Of a stretch of 64,000 bases of DNA, positions 1 through 8,076 are shown one piece after another. Source of the DNA: an uncultured Lachnospiraceae bacterium (GTDB lineage Bacteria; Bacillota; Clostridia; Lachnospirales; Lachnospiraceae); contig CAMNSZ010000004.1 of NCBI GenBank assembly GCA_946557105.1, forward strand, positions 124,001 to 188,000, read 5' to 3'. The translations under genes and the position numbers were made by a program. Numbering within the stretch: the stretch's first letter is position 1; each line of letters opens with the position of its first letter. The notes beneath the pieces are model-generated. The model worked only from the letters and a program-made list of their open reading frames with translations, ran no database searches and was not told the origin of the DNA.

Positions 1-1554
1 AAGAATCCCCTTACCAGACTGGATTATCCGGATCCGGATGTAATCCGGGTGGAGGATACCTATTACATGGTAAGCACCACCATGCACTTTATGCCGGGCT
101 GTGAGATTCTGCGTTCCTACGACCTGCTGCACTGGGAGCACGCGGCGTATGTGTACGATAAGCTGGACGGCACGTCAGGGCAGAAGCTTGAGGGCGATGA
201 AAATATTTACGGCAAGGGGATGTGGGCGGCAAGTCTTCGTTTCCACAAGGGACGCTTCTATATCTGCTTTGTGGCAAACGATACTCATAAGACCTATATC
301 TATATTGCGGACAGTATTGAGGGCCCGTGGGAGAAGAGGACTATAGAGGGCTTTTATCATGACTGTTCTCTGTTGTTTGATGATGATGACAAGGTATATA
401 TTGCCTACGGCAACAAAAATGTGTATTTGACCCAGCTTAAGGAGGATTTGAGCGGTCCTATGGAGGGCGGGCTGAACCGTCTGGCGGTGAGCGACGCGGA
501 TAATCCAAGTCTGGGCTATGAGGGAACGCATTTTTATAAAATAAACGGAAAATATTATCTGTTCTTTATTCATTCCTTAAAGAGTGAGTGGAGACGGGTG
601 GAAGCATGCTTTGTGGCGGATTCTCTGGACGGGGAATTTCGCGGCGGAGACATTCTGAACGACGATATGGGCTACTGCAATCAGGGAGTTGCGCAGGGAG
701 GAATCGTAGATACGCCCGACGGAAAATGGTACGGCATTCTCTTTCAGGACAGGGGCGCGGTGGGAAGAATCCCCGTGCTGATTCCCCTTACATGGAAGGA
801 CAATTATCCCGTGATGGGAGAAAACGGAAGGATTCCCGAGGAGTTTGACGCGGACAGTACAAGGCCGGCTCATCATTATACGCCTCTGGTACAGAGCGAT
901 GATTTCGGAGGGGTTCCCGATATGCCTGAAGAAGAGAGAGCAAGATTATACGGCTCCTTCGGCTTTAAGAGCGCATGGCAGTTTAACCATGAGCCGGATA
1001 TGTCTCTTGTGGACCGAAACGAGAAGGAGAAAACGGTCTGGATTACAACGGATAAGCTCTGTAAAAATGTGGTTCAGGCAAGAAACGTATTGACCCAGAG
1101 AATGATTTACCCGGGCTGCGCGGGTGAGGTGACGGTGGATATTACCGGTATGAAGGACGGAGACTGCGCCGGAATCTGTGCGCTTCAGGGATGCTATGGT
1201 CTGGCGGGGGTTACCAAGCGCGACGGAAAGGCCTATGTGGTAATGCAGACCAGAGAGACGGATAACGACAGCAGGCAGGAAATTCGTAAGGAGGAAGGCG
1301 GCAAGATATGGGCAGAGGTTCCCTTTGAAGGCGAGAAGATAAGGTTAAGATTAGAGGTTGACTTTACCGACATGAAGGACGAGGCAAAATTCTATTATCT
1401 GAACGGCAGAAGATGGGAAAAGCTGGGTATAACGCATAAGCTGTACTTTAGACTGGATCACTTTACGGGATGCCGCTTCGGTCTGTTTGCCTACTCTACA
1501 ATGCAGACGGGCGGTAAGGCAGGCTTCTGTGACTTTGTATATAAGGAGAGATAG
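1..1554 (+). CDS. GH43 family glycosidase (beta-xylosidase/arabinofuranosidase-like), 5' truncated by window
   Basis: The frame is open from base 1, so the true start lies before the window; 517 residues are present. The early motif DYPDPDV (visible residues 8-14) is the GH43 five-bladed propeller start with the general-base Asp. YHDCSLLFDDDDK (Asp near 121) fits the pKa-tuning Asp and EGTHFYK (Glu near 174) the general acid. The last ~190 residues resemble the concanavalin-like C-terminal domain of GH43 beta-xylosidases. No signal peptide can be judged because the start is missing. Family membership is clear. Substrate (xylo- or arabino-oligosaccharide) is inferred from the neighbouring esterase and alpha-xylosidase-like genes, which follow closely in the same direction and suggest an operon. 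Confidence 0.9.
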   Translation, partial: KNPLTRLDYPDPDVIRVEDTYYMVSTTMHFMPGCEILRSYDLLHWEHAAYVYDKLDGTSGQKLEGDENIYGKGMWAASLRFHKGRFYICFVANDTHKTYIYIADSIEGPWEKRTIEGFYHDCSLLFDDDDKVYIAYGNKNVYLTQLKEDLSGPMEGGLNRLAVSDADNPSLGYEGTHFYKINGKYYLFFIHSLKSEWRRVEACFVADSLDGEFRGGDILNDDMGYCNQGVAQGGIVDTPDGKWYGILFQDRGAVGRIPVLIPLTWKDNYPVMGENGRIPEEFDADSTRPAHHYTPLVQSDDFGGVPDMPEEERARLYGSFGFKSAWQFNHEPDMSLVDRNEKEKTVWITTDKLCKNVVQARNVLTQRMIYPGCAGEVTVDITGMKDGDCAGICALQGCYGLAGVTKRDGKAYVVMQTRETDNDSRQEIRKEEGGKIWAEVPFEGEKIRLRLEVDFTDMKDEAKFYYLNGRRWEKLGITHKLYFRLDHFTGCRFGLFAYSTMQTGGKAGFCDFVYKER

Positions 1555-1556
1555 GG

Positions 1557-2348
1557 ATGGCGCTGGCAAATGTAGAATTTTTTTCAAATAGTTTATGCAG
1601 GTGCGTAACCTTCAAGGCTGTTATTCCTACGGACGCAGATGGGCGGGATAACCTTAATTTTAACCGTCCTATGAAGACATTGGTGCTTTTGCACGGGTAT
1701 TGCGGAATGTGCTCGGACTGGATTTGGAACAGTCAGATTATGGACATTGCCAATCGTTATAATATCTGTGTGCTGCTGCCATCGGGAGAAAACAGTTTTT
1801 ATCTGGACGGTAAGGCTACGGGCAGAAAATATGCGACCTTCGTGGGGGAGGAGCTTCTTTCCTTTGCCAGAAAAACCTTCGGGCTTTCGGACAGGAGGGA
1901 GGATACCTTTGTGGGAGGCTTTTCCATGGGAGGTTTTGGAGCCATTCATTTAGCGCTTCAGTTTAACAGAACCTTTAGCAGGCTTTTTGCCTTTTCATCG
2001 GCGCTTCTGGTGCATGGCATCAAGGATATGAAGCCGGGAAGCGACAATGGTGTGGCTAATTATGAGTATTATGAATTGATGTTCGGGGAATTGGATAAAT
2101 TGGAGGAGAGCGACAACAATCCCGAGGTGCTGGTGCAAAAACTGGTCCAGCGGGGAGAAGCGATTCCGAAAATGTATATGGCGTGCGGAACGGAGGATCA
2201 TCTGATTCATTCTAACAGAAGGCTCTCGGAATTTTTTAAGGAGCAGGGAGTTCAGGTCGTATTTAAGGAAAGCGCGGGGCAGCATAATTATGTTTTCTGG
2301 AATGAATATCTGGAGCCTGCCGTGAAGTGGCTTTTAACGGAGAAATAA
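1557..2348 (+). CDS. Putative esterase (alpha/beta hydrolase, esterase D/acetyl-xylan esterase type)
   Basis: 263 residues starting two bases after the GH43 stop, with GGAG inside the end of the GH43 gene as ribosome binding site, so the two are probably translationally linked. The nucleophile elbow GFSMGG puts the catalytic Ser at 123; Asp near 214 (GTEDH) and His near 243 (GQHNY) complete a likely triad. This is the PF00756 putative-esterase fold. There is no signal peptide, so it probably acts in the cytoplasm on imported acylated oligosaccharides. S-formylglutathione hydrolase belongs to the same fold, but the context between GH43 and GH31 favours deacetylation of glycans. Exact substrate is inference. 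Confidence 0.82.
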   Translation: MALANVEFFSNSLCRCVTFKAVIPTDADGRDNLNFNRPMKTLVLLHGYCGMCSDWIWNSQIMDIANRYNICVLLPSGENSFYLDGKATGRKYATFVGEELLSFARKTFGLSDRREDTFVGGFSMGGFGAIHLALQFNRTFSRLFAFSSALLVHGIKDMKPGSDNGVANYEYYELMFGELDKLEESDNNPEVLVQKLVQRGEAIPKMYMACGTEDHLIHSNRRLSEFFKEQGVQVVFKESAGQHNYVFWNEYLEPAVKWLLTEK

Positions 2349-2376
2349 ATTATTTTTGTGGAGGAATAAATAAGAA

Positions 2377-4353
2377 ATGGGAAAAATTGTGATTGAGGAA
2401 AAAAGGATTATTTTTGAGAGAAAGGATGAATTGATGGTTATCGAGCCCTACGGTAAGGACTGTCTCAGATGCCGGAGCACAAGAAACCCAAGGATATCCG
2501 ACGAGAGCTGGACGGTTCTGCCTCCGGCAACGCAGGATAGCTGCGTGATAGAGGGAGACGAGTCGAAGGCGGTAATAACCAACGGACATGTAAGCGCCAG
2601 CATAGAGGCGGGAAACGTCTGGTATGGCGGTGTTGTCACCTTTTTTAAGGATGGGAAGCAAATACTCCACACTAAGTTTGAGGGTGATTATACCAACCGT
2701 AACATGCATGTGGAAGGGCAGCATTATCAGATTAAGGTTATTTTTGACGCCAATGAGGGAGAGCACTTTTATGGCTTGGGACAGGAGCAGGAGGACATTT
2801 TTGACAGAAAGGGAAGCACCTGCAATATTATTCATTATAATACGAAGTCAACCCTTCCGGTACTGTATTCCTCTTTAGGATACGGCTTTTTCTGGAATAA
2901 TCCTGCGCCGGGACGCTGTGAAACAACCAAGAACCATACTATGTTCGTGGCGGACAGCGCTTATCAGGCAGATTATTTTATCTATGGGGCGGACACGCCG
3001 GCACAGACCATGAAGATTTACTGTGACCTGACGGGTTACGCGCCCAAATTTCCCCGTTGGGCGGCAGGTTTTTGGCAGTGTAAGCTCAGATATGAAAGTC
3101 AGGAGGATTTGCTGAGTGTTGCGAGGGAATATAAAAAGAGAGGTATTCCCATAGATGCAATCGTCATTGACTTTTTCCATTGGACGCAGCAGGGAGAATG
3201 GAAGTTTGATCCCAAATATTGGCCGGATCCTGCGGCAATGTGTAAGGAGCTGGAAGAAATGGGCGTTCATCCTGTAGTTTCCATTTGGCCTACTATAAAT
3301 CCCGCAAGCGAAAATTACGGTACAATGAGTGAAGAAAATATGTTGGTCCGCACGGAAAACGGTCAGTTTGGCACCTTTGATTTCTATGGGCAGCAGACCT
3401 TTGTGGATACAATGAATCCCAAGACAAGGGAATTCGTGTGGGGTAAGGCAAAGGAAAATTATTATAAATACGGTATTAAAACCTTCTGGCTGGACGAGGC
3501 GGAGCCGGAGGTACATCCTCAGCAGCCGGCTCATTTAAAATATTATTTGGGAAACGGCGCTCAGGTGGCGCAGATGTATCCTTTTTATTACGCGAAAACA
3601 TTTTATGACGGCTTGAAGCAGGAGGGAGAGGAGGAAATTGTCTCCCTGACGAGAGCGGCTTATCCCGGCAGTCAGAGATTTGGCGCCATTGTGTGGAACG
3701 GTGATATTCAGTCCAGATTCTTAAATCTGAAAATGAGTATTAAGAGCGGTCTGTCCATGGGCATGTGTGGGATTCCCTGGTGGAATTCCGATATAGGAGG
3801 ATTTTTCGGAGGGGATATTGAGAGCGATTATTTCAGAGAATTGATTGTGCGTTGGTTCCAGTTCGGGGTATTTTGCCCTGTGATGCGTCTGCACGGCACT
3901 CGTCAGCGACCCTCGTATCATGTGGACAGACATCCGGGAATTATAGAACCCAGCGGAGGTGACAACGAAATATGGTGCTTTGGCGATGAAAATTATCCTG
4001 TTTTAAAATCCCTGATTGAGCTTCGTGAGCGCCTGAAGGATTACACCTGCAAATATATGGACGAGGCAAGCAGCACAGGAGCTCCCATTATGCGCCCCAT
4101 GTTCTGGCACTATCAGGACGATGAAATCTGTTATACGCTGGAGGACCAGTATATGTACGGGGAAGACATTCTGTTTGCGCCTATTTATGAGCAGGGGCAG
4201 ACGGAGAGGGAAGTATATCTGCCAAAGGGTAAGTGGATATTTGCCAGAACAGGAGAGGTGTTTGAAGGAGGAAGGTTTATAAGCTGCAGCGCCGCTGTGA
4301 ACGAGTTTATTGCCTTTGTAAGGGAAGGCAGTGAGGTAATAAAGTGCTTTTGA
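2377..4353 (+). CDS. GH31 alpha-glycosidase, alpha-xylosidase-like
   Basis: 658 residues, preceded by GGAGG 13-17 bases upstream of the ATG. It has an N-terminal beta-sandwich domain (about 1-200) and a GH31 barrel with FWLDEAEPE, whose Asp near 373 is the expected nucleophile, and NGDIQSRF with Asp near 443 as acid/base. GGFFGG and MRLHGTR are also typical barrel motifs. The WLDEAEPE form resembles GH31 alpha-xylosidases and related transglycosylases more than classic alpha-glucosidases, but specificity cannot be fixed by eye. It is third in a same-strand cluster with GH43 and an esterase, consistent with intracellular breakdown of hemicellulose oligosaccharides such as xyloglucan fragments. 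No signal peptide is seen. Confidence 0.88.
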   Translation: MGKIVIEEKRIIFERKDELMVIEPYGKDCLRCRSTRNPRISDESWTVLPPATQDSCVIEGDESKAVITNGHVSASIEAGNVWYGGVVTFFKDGKQILHTKFEGDYTNRNMHVEGQHYQIKVIFDANEGEHFYGLGQEQEDIFDRKGSTCNIIHYNTKSTLPVLYSSLGYGFFWNNPAPGRCETTKNHTMFVADSAYQADYFIYGADTPAQTMKIYCDLTGYAPKFPRWAAGFWQCKLRYESQEDLLSVAREYKKRGIPIDAIVIDFFHWTQQGEWKFDPKYWPDPAAMCKELEEMGVHPVVSIWPTINPASENYGTMSEENMLVRTENGQFGTFDFYGQQTFVDTMNPKTREFVWGKAKENYYKYGIKTFWLDEAEPEVHPQQPAHLKYYLGNGAQVAQMYPFYYAKTFYDGLKQEGEEEIVSLTRAAYPGSQRFGAIVWNGDIQSRFLNLKMSIKSGLSMGMCGIPWWNSDIGGFFGGDIESDYFRELIVRWFQFGVFCPVMRLHGTRQRPSYHVDRHPGIIEPSGGDNEIWCFGDENYPVLKSLIELRERLKDYTCKYMDEASSTGAPIMRPMFWHYQDDEICYTLEDQYMYGEDILFAPIYEQGQTEREVYLPKGKWIFARTGEVFEGGRFISCSAAVNEFIAFVREGSEVIKCF

Positions 4354-4855
4354 TGCGGCCGGTCGTTTGTGGACGGCTTACGCGCATATAGCGTATGCCA
4401 TGCCAAAAGGACAATTATAGCGAAAGCCATTACGAAGCAGGAGCTTTATAGTGGCTTTCCTGTTTGTTCCAAAATTACTTTTCATTGAGATAGCTTTGCG
4501 ACAGTACTTTTCTAATGCTATAATTTTAATAATGCAAATATGCTTGGAAGAAGGAAGGCGCACGGAAGGGCAACTTTAGAAGAGATAGCGCGGAAGCGCA
4601 ATGTTTCCGGCAGCCGCCGTATCAAATATACTAAGCGGATAACCCAAAATATAAATCGGCATCGGAAAGGGTGCGGTTTATGATTGTATGCAGTCAGGCT
4701 ATATGGGTAAGGATTTTAATGTTGTATAACGGTAATACCTTTGTGAAAGGTAAGTAAAAGGTAAGTAAATGGGTTGAATAATTTGAATAAGCTATTATAA
4801 TAGGAATTATATTATACATGAGGCCATTCATTATTAGTAAAGGAGGAAAATAAGT
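4354..4855. other. Intergenic region without a recognised gene (502 bp)
   Basis: No convincing reading frame on either strand. A hairpin at 4422-4459 (GAAAGCCATTA pairing with TAGTGGCTTTC) may end the GH31 transcript but lacks a strong T run. A perfect 11-bp tandem direct repeat, AAGGTAAGTAA, occupies 4747-4757 and 4758-4768, just upstream of the promoter of the next gene. Confidence 0.5.
4774..4801 (+). promoter_or_regulatory. Promoter of the small secreted protein gene
   Basis: TTGAAT (4774-4779), 16-bp spacer, TATAAT (4796-4801). The upstream 11-bp tandem repeat ends 5 bp before the -35 element, a placement suited to an activator binding on one face of the helix. Confidence 0.6.
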
Positions 4856-5197
4856 ATGAAGTCGAAAATTATTTTGGCGGGTATTGTGGCGGCAACCTTG
4901 GTATTATTGGAGGCCGTAAACGTTTTTGCAGCGGCGCCGGCAAGAGGCAGGTATTTTACGGATTCGGATAGTAATTGGGTATGTGATTATTGCGGCGAGG
5001 GGTGCCGGTTTGTAGATGAGGATGGCGACGGAATATGCGACTACTACAATAACCGGGAAAAATGCGCAGAAAATGTGGGGAAGAATTATGTTGACGCCGA
5101 CAGAAACGGAATTTGTGACAATTATGTTTCCGGAAGGCATGGCAGTCACCACAATAGGGGAGACTGTGGCGGCAGCAGAGGGTGTCATAGAAGATAA
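4856..5197 (+). CDS. Small secreted Asp/Cys-repeat protein of unknown function
   Basis: 113 residues with a strong AAAGGAGG site. The N terminus is a signal peptide (Lys start, hydrophobic run to about residue 22, FA-A cleavage near 25). The mature part holds three spaced copies of a short acidic unit: YFTDSDSNWVCDYC, FVDEDGDGICDYY and YVDADRNGICDNY. Each has a DxDxxG-like loop, resembling Ca-binding loops of dockerin or thrombospondin type 3 repeats, followed by Cys-Asp-aromatic. The tail is rich in His, Gly, Arg and Cys. Metal binding is an inference from residue pattern. I recognise the repeat style but not the family. It appears to be a monocistronic gene under its own promoter. Confidence 0.8.
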   Translation: MKSKIILAGIVAATLVLLEAVNVFAAAPARGRYFTDSDSNWVCDYCGEGCRFVDEDGDGICDYYNNREKCAENVGKNYVDADRNGICDNYVSGRHGSHHNRGDCGGSRGCHRR

Positions 5198-5362
5198 GGC
5201 ATATATGGAAGCGCATAAGATTGACGAGGTAATACGTCAGCGCGATTATACTAAATGTAAAATGTAAAATGGAAATGTTGCAGTTTTTTCGTTAAAGTAA
5301 TGCAATTAAAGCAAAGCGTGGACAAATTATTACAATAATTTATGAAAACTAAAAAATATGTA

Positions 5363-5391
5363 TTGACATTTTAGAAAAGTACAAGTATTAT
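5363..5391 (+). promoter_or_regulatory. Strong sigma-A promoter of a candidate structured RNA
   Basis: Perfect TTGACA (5363-5368), 17-bp spacer and TATTAT (5386-5391); transcription would start near 5398. No good reading frame follows. Confidence 0.7.
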
Positions 5392-5397
5392 AAAATT

Positions 5398-5697
5398 GTG
5401 AACGGGTTAATTGTTTTGCTGTTGCGCCACTTACTTAGCCTCTGCGCAGGGATAAGGACGCTTGTAAACACGAAAAGATGCAATAGAGAATGATTTTCCC
5501 GGGTTAATCCACTATTACTAATTCCCCTTTTAAAAAAGTCCTTATGCAGTGTTGTCTTTTGGCATAAGTCAAAAGATAACACTGCAACTCTGCGGCAGTT
5601 GTCTGAAGCTTTTTTCGGAACATAGGTTGAGGCATTTATGAAGTACTTTTAGTTTTACAAAATAAAAAAGAGACCGTCAAAGTCTCTTTTTTATTTT
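5398..5697 (+). ncRNA. Candidate structured non-coding RNA
   Basis: Bounded by a strong promoter and a perfect terminator, with no supported reading frame. Visible pairings: TGCGC 5423-5427 with GCGCA 5444-5448; ATAAGGAC 5452-5459 with GTCCTTAT 5538-5545 (long-range, 8 bp); a 15-bp hairpin 5547-5561/5570-5584 with one G-U pair; and CAACT 5585-5589 with AGTTG 5597-5601. It does not match tmRNA, RNase P or SRP RNA signatures that I know. A 6S-like RNA or an orphan regulatory RNA is possible; I cannot assign a family. Confidence 0.5.
5659..5697 (+). terminator. Bidirectional intrinsic terminator
   Basis: Perfect 16-bp stem (5659-5674 with 5682-5697) whose arms start with an A run and end in a T run, so it could stop transcription on either strand. 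It separates the candidate RNA from the YeiH-type gene. Confidence 0.85.
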
Positions 5698-5702
5698 GGG
5701 GA

Positions 5703-5730
5703 TTTGCAGAGTGGGAAAAAGTGGTATACT
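5703..5730 (+). promoter_or_regulatory. Promoter of the YeiH-type transporter gene
   Basis: TTTGCA (5703-5708), 16-bp spacer, TATACT (5725-5730), directly after the terminator and about 80 bp before the start codon. Confidence 0.55.
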
Positions 5731-5810
5731 ATAAAATAAGCCTATAGCTGTTTATAGATTGTAAATTGATGGTTATATAAAATTTTACCAATGCGAGGAA
5801 AGAGGAAATT

Positions 5811-6845
5811 ATGGAATTTATAAAAACAAAGGGTAAAGGGATTTTATTGTGTTTGGCAATAGCCGTGGTCAGCTTCCTTCTGGGAAAGCAGCTGCCTATT
5901 GTAGGAGGACCGGTGTTCGCTATTGTATTCGGCATGATTCTTACCATGTTGATTAAGGATAAATCCTCATTTGGGGCAGGTATTACATTTACCTCTAAAA
6001 AAATTTTGCAATATGCGGTTATTCTTTTGGGATTTGGTTTAAATTTATCCGTGATTGTGCAGACGGGCGCTCAGTCCCTGCCCATTATTCTGACTACAAT
6101 TGTTACTTCTCTGATAATTGCTTTTGTACTCTGCAAGGTCTTGAAGGTGCCCTCTAAGATATCCTGCCTTGTAGGCGTGGGTTCTTCCATATGCGGCGGT
6201 TCCGCCATAGCGGCTACGGCGCCGGTAATTGACGCCGACGACGAAGAGGTTGCGCAGGCAATATCGGTCATTTTTTTATTTAATGTGCTTGCCGCCATTA
6301 TTTTTCCTTACTTCGGGGCATGGGTGGGCTTTGAGGGAAGCGAGTCCTTCGGTATTTTTGCAGGAACGGCAGTAAACGATACCTCCTCGGTGACTGCTAC
6401 GGCCGCAACATGGGACAGCATGTATGGTTTTGGCACGGCCACCTTGGATAAGGCGGTTACCGTTAAGCTGACTCGTACATTGGCAATCATTCCTATAACC
6501 CTGACGCTGGCATTTCATAGAATGAGAAGGGAAAAAGCGCAGGACAAGGAAGGAAAAAAGCTGGAGTGGAAGAAGATTTTTCCTATGTTCATCTTATTTT
6601 TTATACTTGCAAGTGTGATTACGACGGTTGCGACAAATGTGTTTGAGGTCTCGGCCGAGGTTTTTAAGCCGTTGAAGGAGCTTAGTAAATTTTTTATAAT
6701 TATGGCGATGGCGGCAATCGGATTGAATACCAATGTGGTAAAGCTGGTAAGACAGGGAGGTAAGCCTATTCTTATGGGCTTTTGCTGTTGGATAGGGATT
6801 ACGGGAGTGAGCCTGCTAATGCAGCATTTAATGGGAATTTGGTAA
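5811..6845 (+). CDS. YeiH/YadS family putative sulfate exporter (UPF0324)
   Basis: 344 residues, about ten predicted membrane segments. The N terminus with LGKQLPIVGGPVFAIVFGM, the central GVGSSICGGSAIAATAPVI and the region GTAVNDTSSVTATA are typical of the PF03601 family. GAGGAAAG precedes the ATG. The family is annotated as putative sulfate exporters, largely by association with sulfur metabolism; transport has not been shown for most members. A cysD gene lies at the far end of the window but is not linked. Its own promoter is visible at 5703-5730. The following acyltransferase begins 28 bases after the stop and may be co-transcribed. Confidence 0.88.
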   Translation: MEFIKTKGKGILLCLAIAVVSFLLGKQLPIVGGPVFAIVFGMILTMLIKDKSSFGAGITFTSKKILQYAVILLGFGLNLSVIVQTGAQSLPIILTTIVTSLIIAFVLCKVLKVPSKISCLVGVGSSICGGSAIAATAPVIDADDEEVAQAISVIFLFNVLAAIIFPYFGAWVGFEGSESFGIFAGTAVNDTSSVTATAATWDSMYGFGTATLDKAVTVKLTRTLAIIPITLTLAFHRMRREKAQDKEGKKLEWKKIFPMFILFFILASVITTVATNVFEVSAEVFKPLKELSKFFIIMAMAAIGLNTNVVKLVRQGGKPILMGFCCWIGITGVSLLMQHLMGIW

Positions 6846-6873
6846 GGAAGGCGCTTCGGTACGGAGGATTGAT

Positions 6874-8040
6874 ATGAGCTTTGGTGAAAAGGATAATAAA
6901 TCCTATCGGGATACAAAATCCAGAATGGCAAATCTTGAGCTTTTGCGCTGTGTTGCAATGATGATGGTGGTGGTTTTGCATTATCTTGGAAAGGGGAATC
7001 TGCTGGCGGACTTAACCGGAGAGAATGTGGAAGCCTTCGGAATAGCCGCATGGGGTTTAGAAGCCTTTTGTATTGTGGCGGTGAACCTCTATATGCTTAT
7101 CAGCGGTTATTTTTTGTGTGAGTCTTCCTTTAAGCCGGGCAGGCTGTTACGACTATTGCTACAGGTTTGGACCTATTCTGTGGCCGTCGGGCTGCTGGCG
7201 GCAGCGGCAGGTCTGGTACCTGCGGAGGAATTCACCACATACTATTTATTACAGCTGATTTTTCCCGTAGCTATGGGGCATTATTGGTTTATGACGGCTT
7301 ATGTGTTCCTATATCTGCTGCTGCCGCTGGTGTCCGTGGCTGTAAGGCGGATGACAAAGAGTCAGCTGCAGATGGCGCTGTGGCTTCTGCTTATTGCTTT
7401 CTGTCTGATGAAATCCGTTCTGCCCGTAAGGCTGGAAACGGATGCAAAGGGCTATGATTGTCTTTGGTATCTGTGCGTATTTCTGACGGCGGCGTATATC
7501 CGTAAATATGGGCTTCCATTTATTCAAAAGAGGGGAAGAGGCTTAATGTTGTATGTTGTTTCGGTACTTTTTATTTTTGGCGGAACAATGTGCCTGCATT
7601 TTGTCTACGTGAAAACGGGTAGCTTGGGGTTAATGATTAAAGTATTTATAGAGTACAATCATGTATTTGTGTTTTTGGCGGCGGTGGGATTGTTTGCGGC
7701 ATTTTTACGGATAAGGATAGAGGGAAAGGCTGCAAAGGTTATTTGCGCCCTGTCGAAATATACGTTGGGCGTTTATTTGTTACATGAGAATATAGGTGTG
7801 CGTTATGTATGGCAGAAATGGCTGGGGGCGGAAAGAATTTCCAATGTGGGAGAACTGATTCTGTGGAGCCTTATTGCGGTGACGGCGGTATTTGCGGCCG
7901 GTATTTTGGCGGAATGGGTGAGGAGCCTTTTGACGAAGTGTCTGCATAAGGTGCTTATGCATTTAAGCTTATACAAAAGCCTTATGGTCAGAATCGAAAG
8001 AGCGGATATGTTGTTTGCGGATGGGCAGAGGAACAAATAA
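6874..8040 (+). CDS. Acyltransferase 3 family membrane protein
   Basis: 388 residues with about ten hydrophobic segments. The start of the domain, NLELLRCVAMMMVVVLHYLG (about residues 16-35), is the acyltransferase 3 (OafA/WecH-type) signature with the conserved Arg and the His in the first helix. SGYFLCES (about 80) and YLLHENIG near 300 are further family features. Such enzymes O-acetylate surface polysaccharides, peptidoglycan or lipids. The following gene is a large multispanning membrane protein, so both may modify or build a cell-envelope glycan; the substrate is unknown. Confidence 0.85.
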   Translation: MSFGEKDNKSYRDTKSRMANLELLRCVAMMMVVVLHYLGKGNLLADLTGENVEAFGIAAWGLEAFCIVAVNLYMLISGYFLCESSFKPGRLLRLLLQVWTYSVAVGLLAAAAGLVPAEEFTTYYLLQLIFPVAMGHYWFMTAYVFLYLLLPLVSVAVRRMTKSQLQMALWLLLIAFCLMKSVLPVRLETDAKGYDCLWYLCVFLTAAYIRKYGLPFIQKRGRGLMLYVVSVLFIFGGTMCLHFVYVKTGSLGLMIKVFIEYNHVFVFLAAVGLFAAFLRIRIEGKAAKVICALSKYTLGVYLLHENIGVRYVWQKWLGAERISNVGELILWSLIAVTAVFAAGILAEWVRSLLTKCLHKVLMHLSLYKSLMVRIERADMLFADGQRNK

Positions 8041-8076
8041 ATAATGTAGGCTTAAAGGATTTGTGAGGAAGAATTT

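Noticed and set aside
4904..5216. Overlapping minus-strand frames across the small secreted protein
   Set aside because: Mirror frames created by the Asp/Cys repeat; no signals or plausible product.
5388..5582. 64-codon minus-strand frame over the candidate RNA
   Set aside because: No ribosome binding site, and it covers the long hairpin, so it is better explained by RNA structure.
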